DNA from: Cerrena zonata
Taxonomy: Eukaryota; Basidiomycota; Agaricomycetes; Polyporales; Cerrenaceae
Length of the DNA: 64,000 bases
Reading direction: 5' to 3'
Assembly: GCA_038087015.1 (NCBI GenBank)
Contig: JASBNA010000012.1
Span: forward strand, 868,001-932,000
Of this stretch, positions 35,634-44,280 are shown one piece after another. The notes under the pieces were generated by a model that saw only the letters and a list, made by a program, of their open reading frames with translations, ran no database searches and was not told the DNA's origin. Within the stretch, counting starts at the first letter, position 1. Every line of letters begins with the position of its first letter. A program made the position numbers and the translations under genes.

Positions 35634-37262
35634 CTAATTTTTCTTCCGCTTCACACACCTCTCATGAGTCCCTTCGCTGGTTGGAGGGTTTTTACGCTTG
35701 GAAGGTCCTCCATATCGAGGGTCTTGTCCTGGAATTGGAATACGAACTGGTGGATTGTTTAGGTCCCGGGTATTTCGATTTAGAGCAGTTAGTAGTTTTG
35801 CGTTAAAACCAATCAGTTGATATCCAATGCACATAATTTTGAAGATGCCCTTCATGTACATCTGGTGAACCCATTCGTGCTCATTTCTTGACGAACCAGC
35901 AGGATGATGAATCGATTTGCGCTTGAGGAAATCGAGTGTCTGTAATAATGCATTTAGATCACTAGGTGTCATAATCTGAGTATAAAATGAGGCCCTACTT
36001 GTTCGGGTATGAGTAGTTCTTCCTCCGCTTGTTGAAGAGTGACGGCCTTTGCTCCTACACATAGATGTAGACCATAGTACTTCAAAATGCGAGTACGAGT
36101 GTGGAAATAGAAGAGGTCGTTTCTAAAGCCCTCTTTCTTTGGAATACATCTCTCAAACCGATCTTCAGAATTCACAGCATCCGGATGGTATGTAACCGTA
36201 GGTTCTAGAATAAGTAAATGAGATCCTGAAGGATGGCACCATAATCCTCCATCATCGCGAACGATAAATGGCGGACTTTTAGGGACTTTCCTGGAATGAA
36301 TTGAGTGCGAAGATTTCTATCATGTCGTGACGTTAGACATACAGAAGATGTTGAAAGGCCTGAATTGATAGACATTTTACTCGTAGGTACTGTGTTCTAG
36401 GAGACCTGCAAAAGCTCACCTGGAGATTAGGAGCACATACTCCAGTGGATACTGTCAGAACCTTTTTTTCGCCCTGATAAGTATTGATATTATTACGATC
36501 TTCCATAAAAGCCACTGGATCAAATTGAGTCTGCTCCTGAACTCGTTCTGCGAATTGGACGTATGACATGATCGCAGCATCTCGCTCAGTCTCTAGCCTT
36601 GATTTTGTTTCGCTATATTCGACTTTCATCTACAGTATGTTGATTGCCATAACGGAACTGCAGACGAGTTCGGAGTGCTACATACCATGCCCATCTTTTC
36701 TTTCAAGGCCTTGTTTTTCGCTTTGTATTTCTTCAATCTATCAGCATTAGACTGGTGCGGTGGGTGAGTATAATATGCATACGAGAATTCAAGAAAACGC
36801 ACTTGCGATTGATTAGCTAGTTCTTGTAAGCCTGCACGTTCTCGGAGAAGCTGGTCGCATTGAGATTGCAGCTGTTCTATGATCTTACAGAGGGATTGAT
36901 GGTTGTAAATGGTTCCTAAACTCTGATAGTCAAACGAGTGCAACATACTACATCAGCCGACACATCCGATCCAGATTTGACGTCGTTAGGAGCTAGATCA
37001 TCCTCAGTTCGCGTGCTAGCACGACGCTGTCGAGAGGATGAAGCCCGGCTTGCGACTCCTTCAGAAGCAGAAGTCGTCAAAGTAATAGCCTAACATCAAC
37101 ATGAGCTAAAGTCAGGCCTCGAATAACATCATGTCCAAGGTTGCAATGACCTACCCTAAGATCTTGGATCTCCTTTTCAGCTTGCGTCAGATCCTTCATA
37201 AGTACCCGAACCACATTCTTGGATAATTCCAGTTCGCTCCTGAGTGCCTCTATGGTTGACAT
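35634..37262 (-). CDS. family X coiled-coil protein, copy B
   Basis: Minus-strand multi-exon gene. Exon 1 (37155-37262, 108 nt) encodes MSTIEALRSELELSKNVVRV then LMKDLTQAEKEIQDLR. A second coiled coil lies near 36690-36880 (IIEQLQSQCDQLLRERAGLQ). The conserved C-terminal domain is near 35980-36280: RDDGGLWCHPSGSHLLILEP, DLFYFHTRTRILKYYGLHLC, VTLQQAEEELLIPEQ. The last exon reads HEWVHQMYMKGIFKIMCIGY and a basic tail (SKRKNPPTSE ... CVKRKKN). In the W-K-Y-Y motif region this copy has LKYYGLHLC where A and C have WKYYGIF, so it has drifted. It lies between the two phosphomannomutase genes, all in one orientation. Function unknown; nuclear localisation is inferred from the basic tail. Confidence 0.7.
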
Positions 37263-37317
37263 GATGGGCGAGAGAGAAGAGAGAACCAGAGAGAACACCG
37301 TGAGTAGTACTTATGGG

Positions 37318-37380
37318 ATTAGGTACTATCTATTTCCAAAAATAAGCTTCGCGTCGTTTAGTGATATCACAATATGTAAT
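37318..37380 (-). promoter_or_regulatory. upstream block of X-B matching X-A
   Basis: Begins about 56 bp upstream of the X-B start codon. It shares ATTAGGTAC, AATAAGCTT, GCG.C.TTTAG and GAT.TCAC with the block at 31742-31802, at a similar distance from the start. Confidence 0.55.
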
Positions 37381-37718
37381 AGAAGCATTTCTGGTTGTGC
37401 TAGAACCTATGAAGGGTGATGTGGAGGATTTGGAGTACGACTCGAGGTCCGTCTGTACATATAGCACATAAACCTATCTGATAAAAGAGAAGACAGGAGA
37501 GTACGGACTCGAAATCGCTAGGATGAACCTACGTGATCGTATAGGCAATTCTGGTTTCGTTTGTTCATGTGCATGACCCATATATCGTCTCCTTCATACG
37601 AATTCCATTACAGGCGCAGATGAACATACATCCAGTAGCCCCCGACCCTCTACGAGTCGTTAAAGTGTCCACAGCATCCCTAAGTCATTTGTCCAAGTGG
37701 CAACACACTCCCTAAAAA

Positions 37719-38847
37719 TCAGAAGAACATCTCCTTCACGATACGAAGCGTATCCTCAGGGTCAAGAACAGTGTGCCCAACAGTCCTAGGATCCTCGAAG
37801 AGCTCATAGTCGTTTCCACCCTACACAAACAAGTCAGTCATTGTCAATTAACCACCTCAATATAAATATATATCGTGTCTAACATACCTTCTGCGTCCTA
37901 TCACCAAAGAAATGGACTTCTTCAAATCGCTCATCCTCGACGTGGCGGAGACAGTAGGTCTTGTCCCAGCCGTCTGGGAAGATATCGAAGGAAATTTGAC
38001 CGCCGATGGAGAAGGTCAGACCGTAGTCTGCGAACTTTTCGTGCAAGATGTTCGCAAATGCTAGACGAACACCTGCTTCCTAATGACGAGTTAGGATGCT
38101 GGGAACGTAAGGGTATTGTGAGGTTAGGGAACATACCTTGTCATACGCTTGGAACTCGTTGCGTTCGGCAGTACTACGGATAAGTAGTTGAACAAAGAAG
38201 AGGATAATCATAATAAGAAAACACCCACGTCGCGTTACGGCCAATTGGGCTAACATTGATCATCCCATTCCTGAATTCGATGAATGTTCCTCTGGATACA
38301 ACTGTGTATCAGTATATCATCGAAGGTAGGGATAGCATTTAGGACATAGCATGTAACGACCTACGCACCGCTTTATGGGGATGTCAAGATCAGCAATGTA
38401 GTGCAAGATGAAATTGACAAGTTTCTTGTATTTCTCTTCTCCGAGGAACTTGATGAATGACTGTGATGGAAGGGATTTACCCATTTTGTATGCCGTCAGA
38501 CCATTCTCAGCAAAGACGTAGTCAAAGCTCTCTATCACTGCATATAACATGAGAATCATCACTTGTGACCCTGGTGAGAGAGGAAACAGACCTGAACTGC
38601 CAGGTACGGATAATTGTTCGGATACTTTGACGAAGTCTGAACCACTAACGACACCAATAATCACCTTTTTGCGCAGTTCTCGCAACAGTTCAGTCATTTC
38701 TCTAGATGCAGGCTGGAATCAGATTCATCAGAATCGTATAATGCTGCAATTAGGGAAGCTTACCTGTCGAGCAAGGGAGAGTGTGTTATCGATATCGAAG
38801 AGGACCAGCTTCTTCTGAGGACGATCTGCGAAAGGTGAGGAGGACAT
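37719..38847 (-). CDS. phosphomannomutase paralog with altered catalytic loop (PMM2)
   Basis: Seven exons: 38764-38847, 38592-38712, 38369-38537, 38229-38291, 38137-38173, 37888-38079 and 37719-37820. The exon lengths are identical to PMM1 (84, 121, 169, 63, 37, 192 and 102 nt); 255 residues. Most family motifs are kept ([59 protein letters not shown]). The HAD loop, however, reads [15 protein letters not shown] instead of [11 protein letters not shown]: the two aspartates and the Thr remain, but Gly is replaced by Asn and Thr-Pro by Ser-Leu. VVGGSDF is changed to VVSGSDF. The frame is intact, so this is not a simple pseudogene. It may be a phosphomannomutase with changed kinetics, a phosphatase-like enzyme, or a drifting copy. 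It is divergent from ERG7. Confidence 0.85.
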
Positions 38848-39701
38848 GGTTGTCGAATAGGCAATGATACTAGCAGTCAAGCTCTCAAGGCTCAAGTGTC
38901 TAACTCTGGGTTAGATATATACTCTGAGGTAGGTCGAAACACGTCTTGCTCCACGTTTGCCCCGACTCACGTCGCAACCACCTTGAACAAGTAGCCACGT
39001 ATCTACCGTCATTGTTCTGCGGTTAGTTCGCAACAACACGTAGGCTATACGTAGGATACGGTGGTAAGGTGAAAATTGGAATTGGAAATGAATATTGCTC
39101 TCGTTCAACATGAGCGATTATAGCAAGCGCTTCAATCATAGTATGTCTGTGTTATAAGGTTCGCCTCTGTGTCAAAGCAACATGAGCAAACTCTTCTATA
39201 TCTTCCATGCATCCATGCGAGAAACTTGTTTGACTTTTCTGCATGTGATGAAGGCGTGTTCACAGAGAAGCTCAGAGAAGACGTCGCGGTGGGAAACAGT
39301 TCCGAGACATTTGTGACACCTTGGTGATACTCGATCATGATGAAAACATAGTATATTCACCAGAAATATTCGACACTCGCCTTTTTGACAAAACCGGTCG
39401 GTCTCATACCACTTCGACAACCATACACGAGACGCAATCACCGTTACGAAGCCCGTAAAACAAGACATTATCGCAGCCAGTTCACAGCTATCATCACCGG
39501 CGGGCAAAGCGGCATTTCTCAAAATATCGCCAATCGTACCACTTTCACTTTCTTCCACAACTTGGTTACATCCTCGCCCTTACGCTGTTTCACACACAAA
39601 AACACATGACCATTAAGTGCTAACCCCGACAGCAATTGCATATAGAGTTTTAAAGTGCACAAACTACCTTCACCTCCCGGTCCTGACAGCGTTTCCTCAC
39701 C
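38848..39701. other. divergent promoter region PMM2/ERG7 with small ORF
   Basis: 854 bp between two divergent starts. The PMM2 promoter block at about 38935-38970 matches that of PMM1. A minus-strand open frame at 39196-39558 (120 codons, MEESESGTIGDILRNAALPA, with a hydrophobic AIMSCFTGFVTVIASRVW stretch and nine cysteines) has no recognised family and no supporting context. It could be a small membrane protein but is more likely chance. Confidence 0.4.
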
Positions 39702-42538
39702 ATGGCTTGTTATACCCCCATAGACAACTTACCTCTCACTGGCGAAACACCATTCACAGACTTCTCGAGATGGAAGCTTACCTATACTGCTGATGGTGGA
39801 CATATCTGGAAGTACTTGACAGACGAAGAGTTGGTTGAAACCCCTCAGACGACCGTAGAAAGGTTCTGGCTTGGACTTCCAATGGTACGTGTTACTACGT
39901 CATCCCCCAGTTCAATCGGTATATTCATCTGTCATTCGTGTTCAGGGCACAAAAGCTTTGCCAGCTGCCGATGACGGACTTTCTGCTGCGCGTAATGGTC
40001 TCAACTTCTTGAAGAAACTCCAAGTAGAAGATGGTCACTGGGCGGGTGCTTATAGTGGACCTATGTTCTTGCTGCCAGGGGTTGTCATTGGTTCCTACGT
40101 AACAGGCATGCCGTTCAAGGAGGAAGAACGCCTAGAAATTATCAGGTACCTGTTCAACCGCGCGCATCCGGTTCAAGGTGGCTGGGGACTGTATGTCAAT
40201 TTACCCAACTCTACATTATCATTTTGTTAAACGTAACGTTCAAGTCATATCGAAGGACCCTCGACTGTTCTTGGTATAACTATCAACTACATGTCATTAC
40301 GAATTCTAGGTGTTCCTGCCGAACATCCTATCATGGTTAAAGCTCGAGGTGCACTTCATAAACTCGGTGGAGCAACACATGCACCTCAGTGGGCTGTCTT
40401 CTGGATGTGTGTCATGAATGTATACGACTGGGAGGGATGCAACCCTATCCCTCCTGAGTTTTGGTACGTTTCTGATGAATATGTCGTAAAACTTGGTACT
40501 CATACATCTTTTTTGATGAATAGGGCTATGCCTGATTGGGTCCCGTTCCATCCGTGGCGATGGTGGATCCACTGTAGACAAGTCTATGTTCCTATGTCTT
40601 ATTTATACGGTATCCGTTGGGCTACTCCCGAAAACGACCTAGTCCTGGCCTTACGACAGGTAAACAAAAAATACTCAACAACTACTCTATCAGGTCTCTG
40701 ATTGGATTGTTTTAGGAACTTTACGTCGAGGATTTCTATCAAATTGACTGGCCCTCACAACGAAACAAAGTCGCCGCACTAGACCTCTACGTCCCCCACT
40801 CTCCCTTACTCAACTTTGCCAACGTCCTTCTCGGTGCCTACGAGAACTGTGCAATTCCCCCAATGCGCCGTATGGCCCTCGACGTCGTCTACAAACAAAT
40901 CGTTTACGAGGATGACAACACGGGCTACCAAGATCTCGCCCCAGTTAACATGATGATGAACGCCGTCGTCCGATACGTTGTCGAAGGTCCAGAATCTGAA
41001 GCCCACAAACGTCGTATGGCAGTACGTGCAGATAGTATGTGGGTTTGTGAGGAAGGATTGTTCGTCGGTGGGACGAATGGATCGCAGTTGTGGGATATTG
41101 TGTTTATCACGCAGGCTATGGTGGAGAGCGAGTTGGGGATGGAGGAGGAGAATAGAGAGAGCTTGTTGAAAGCGTTGCAGTGGTTGGATATGTGTCAGAT
41201 AAAACAGGACCCGCCGTTCATGAAGGAAGGGTATAGGCATCCTAGTAAGGGTGCTTGGCCGTTCTCGACGAGGTCTCAGGGGTATACGGTTAGTGACTGT
41301 ACGGGCGAAGCTGTCAAATCCGTGATCTACATCCAGGAGCATGTTCCGTGAGTTGTTTCTGTTCCATTCGGTTTTTCCTAACTGTTTAACTGATAAATTG
41401 GAATTATTAAGGGGTATGCCGAAACTCGTCTCAGAACGTCGTCTCTGCGATGCGATTGACATTTTAATTGGTATGCAAAATGACGATGGTGGGTTCTCGA
41501 GCTATGAAAAGATTCGTGGCCCCTGGTGGGTCGAATGGCTCAACCCCGCTGAGATTTTCGGTATGTCCCTCTAAAAATAATCATCATTTTGATAGCTCCC
41601 ATGTTGAATGTGCTCTCCTCCTAGGCGATATCATGATTGAGCACAGTTATCCCGAATGTACAACATCCGTCGTCACCGCCCTCGCCATTTTCACTAAATA
41701 TTACCCACATTACCGCGCCAGCGACATCAAGTCAGTCTCTCTTCAGCTCTCTTGTTTCTCTCCCATTAACATTGTATGGTTGCTTATCTAGGCGTGTAAC
41801 TCACCGAGCCGTAGAGTACCTTCACGAAGGTTCAGACACCCGAAGGTGTATGGTACGGTTCATGGGGTATCTGCCACACCTACGCAACCCAATTCGCATT
41901 GGAAAGTCTCTCGCTTGTCGGAGAAACGTACGCTACCAGTGAGCGAGTCCGACGTGCTTGTGATTTCCTTGTGAGCAAGCAAATGGAAGATGGTGGATGG
42001 GGTGAGAGTTGGGAGGTACGTTCACGTTTTTTCCACTCGATTGTCGTGCTCAAATTCAACAGTAACTAAGCGCATTCGAATAGTCCTGCGAACAGAAAAA
42101 ATGGATCAACCATAAAAAGAGTCAAGTCGTTCAGACCTTCTTGGGCTGTTATGTCTCTCATGTACGGGAAATACCCTCATCCCGAACCTATCGAGCGCGG
42201 GATGCGACTAGTGATGTCCCGCCAGAGACCTGTATGTATCTAATGCCCTAGTTTGCGGATGACGATTGACACTCAACATTTTCTAGGACGGCTCATGGGC
42301 TCAAGAAGCTCTGGAAGGCATGTTCAACAAGACGGTCACCATCGCATACCCGAACTTCAAAATGTCATTCACGATTTGGATGCTTGGAAAGGCGCATCAT
42401 TACCTTGCTGAAATGCGAGGAGAAAAATCGAATGGCCGTGCAAACGGACATACGGAGAAGAACGGACACGCAAACGGTCATGCGAAGACAAATGGAAATG
42501 GTCATACCAATGGTTACGCCAATGGTAATGGTCACTGA
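39702..42538 (+). CDS. ERG7: lanosterol synthase (oxidosqualene cyclase)
   Basis: Ten exons: 39702-39884, 39946-40190, 40245-40463, 40524-40659, 40716-41347, 41412-41560, 41625-41730, 41792-42015, 42084-42231 and 42287-42538; about 763 residues once two frame breaks are discounted. The oxidosqualene cyclase family is certain: many QW motifs ([38 protein letters not shown]), the catalytic acid motif in [12 protein letters not shown] (usual form DCTAE, Asp kept), and [20 protein letters not shown]. It cyclises 2,3-oxidosqualene to lanosterol on ER or lipid-droplet membranes for ergosterol synthesis. One extra T near 41831 and one near 42138 each shift the frame, yet conserved sequence resumes at once. 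The C-terminus carries an unusual tail of about 40 residues rich in Asn-Gly-His. The gene converges with SEN2 at about 160 bp. Confidence 0.93.
41828..41834 (+). other. apparent 1-nt insertion frameshift in ERG7 (first)
   Basis: The exon starts in the frame of [13 protein letters not shown] and must continue as [18 protein letters not shown], which lies one base later. Removing one T from GGTTCAG restores the frame. Confidence 0.75.
42136..42141 (+). other. apparent 1-nt insertion frameshift in ERG7 (second)
   Basis: KKSQVVQT is followed by conserved [20 protein letters not shown] only after skipping one T in ACCTTCTTGG. The summed exon length exceeds a multiple of three by exactly the two extra bases. 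Confidence 0.75.
42420..42535 (+). repeat. Asn-Gly-His-rich low-complexity tail of ERG7
   Basis: Degenerate repeats of AACGG(A/T)CA-type units encode [20 protein letters not shown] then [14 protein letters not shown]. This is absent from typical lanosterol synthases and is probably a disordered extension. Confidence 0.8.
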
Positions 42539-42700
42539 GCTGTTCACCAGACACTTTATTAGAGGGGTTTGGCGAGTCGGATACATGGACGCTTTAATCT
42601 ACTTTACGATATACCCTTAGTTTTGAGTTCTCATAATGGGATAATACATCGGTGACATTGGAGTTGCACCTGAAAACTACTAGTATGTACAGCGGGTTGT

Positions 42701-44098
42701 TCAATCTCGCATTCGGGCTGGCACGAATCGTCGAAGGACAACTTCACGAACGGAATAGTGAGGTAAGCAAGCTGGGGATGAGAGGAGACTTGGAGATATT
42801 CGGGACTGAGAGGGGATGGTGACATATGCTAGGACGAGAGTCTGATGAAAGTAATCGTTTAGTGAACGGCAGAAGAGATTATGGGTTGCGATGGATATCT
42901 ACCTTTTGGACTTGTGAATTGACTCGACTGATCGTGCTTAGCCAGCTCCAAGAAAATGGTGTTGAGCCGGGAAGTGTGAACGGAGATGTTTCTTGGTCTG
43001 CTGGGTCCTCATACACGGGGACGACCACTATTGCGAATCTATATCGGTTTAATGAGGTGTAGATTACGTTGGAGATATCTTATGACTCACTCTGCGTGGT
43101 GAAATACAGGGCCCCTTTTGTAAAGAAGATAATCGACACAGAATTTTATACCACCCTTGACTACCCAACCCAAAGATCGGAAGTGGTGGTATACAGCGTA
43201 ATGAACCAAGAAAGGGTTATCAAAACGTTTCAGGAGATTACCATCCTCTGAGGGTATTGTCAAGTGTATTCGTTGGAAAGATGACCAAATGGTCTGAAGA
43301 GTCATAGGCTCGTTCTGACAGAATGTCAATTTATGAGTCATTTAGGGGAAAGTGAACATACCGTTAAGGGATCTAAGATTGTGAGACAATCCAAACCCCA
43401 ACACAGGAAAAAGGCTTCCTGTAGTGTAAGTTGAAGATGCTCGACATCCTCCAAAGGTTCTTCGTCCTCCAAAACCGATGTATCTTGTTCTTCAGGATCA
43501 TCAGGCGAAGAGTCTTCTGCCTCCTCCATGGAAGTTTGCGGCTTCCAAGTCGCTCCTGAGGGGATTGCGGGCAACGCTGCCTCTCTTCCTTCACGGAATG
43601 CAGCATCAGCTTCCGTTGCAGCGTCCGCCAGTGCTTTGGCACGGTCCAATTTGAACTGTTTCCGTTCTATTCGCCGTTTTTCTCGGACCTCCTCCGAGGT
43701 CATTTCTACACAGTGCAGTTAATATAAGTATAAAGAGTAGAGTGTTAAAACATACGGTTTCCTGCCATTTTTCGGATGTTTATTTGTCGAGCATGCCATG
43801 AAGGCTCACTGCGAGACAAGTCGCCTTTACCGAAGAAGCCCCGCCTCCAAAGGATCATAACGTCCTTTGGATTCGTGACCCATACCGACTTCGTGGCCAC
43901 GTCAAAGACACCTTCACAGTGAGGATTGAGGACTTCGGTATTAAGTCCTTTGAAAACACCTAGTGCCTTAAATAATGACGGTGTGGATTCGACGGGGGAA
44001 AATACGAGTGGTAAGGAGTGACCGTATATCCGGTTGTTCTCGGATCTGCGAGCACCACCCTTTCCATGGCCACCTCCTCTTTTGTTACGATGCGACAT
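42701..44098 (-). CDS. SEN2: tRNA-splicing endonuclease catalytic subunit Sen2
   Basis: Five exons on the minus strand: 43756-44098, 43362-43705, 43091-43314, 42903-43038 and 42701-42841; 395 residues with agreeing phases. The N-terminal region contains [11 protein letters not shown] and [31 protein letters not shown], typical of Sen2. A charged coiled-coil linker follows. Then comes the nuclease core: [60 protein letters not shown] with the catalytic Tyr and His, and a C-terminal segment with [17 protein letters not shown] supplying the Lys. As the family requires, Sen2 cuts the 5' exon-intron junction of pre-tRNAs inside the heterotetrameric endonuclease. The catalytic triad is intact. It is divergent from the dynein gene with 182 bp between starts. 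Confidence 0.92.
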
Positions 44099-44280
44099 AT
44101 TTTGGATGTTCTAGGATTGACTTGAGTGTAGGAGTCAGAGAGGAAGATGCTGTTCCTACTTACCCAAAAGAGTCATACATACTTTACTCGATCGCGCTTT
44201 TAGGCGTCTTCGCGACTTGCCCACTACGACCAATATCATTCACATTACTTAACTCTCTATACTTCTAGACTACACTCATA

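Larger units (their letters stand above)
33965..38847 (-). repeat. tandem segmental duplication containing PMM and family X
   Basis: In minus-strand order the block reads PMM2, X-B, PMM1, (Y), X-A. PMM genes share all exon lengths and 5' flanking blocks; X-A and X-B share exon 1, the C-terminal domain and a 60 bp upstream block. The simplest history is duplication of an X-PMM unit. Gene Y would then have been inserted between X-A and PMM1 or lost from the other copy. Confidence 0.75.

Noticed and set aside
30056..37262. Family X copies as transposon proteins
   Set aside because: All have multi-intron structure, no terminal repeats, and no transposase, integrase or reverse transcriptase motifs.
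37719..38847. PMM2 as a pseudogene
   Set aside because: All seven exons are in frame with intact splice sites and most motifs; only a few loop residues changed.
40806..41462. 218-codon minus-strand frame
   Set aside because: Antisense of ERG7 exon 5 and the following intron.
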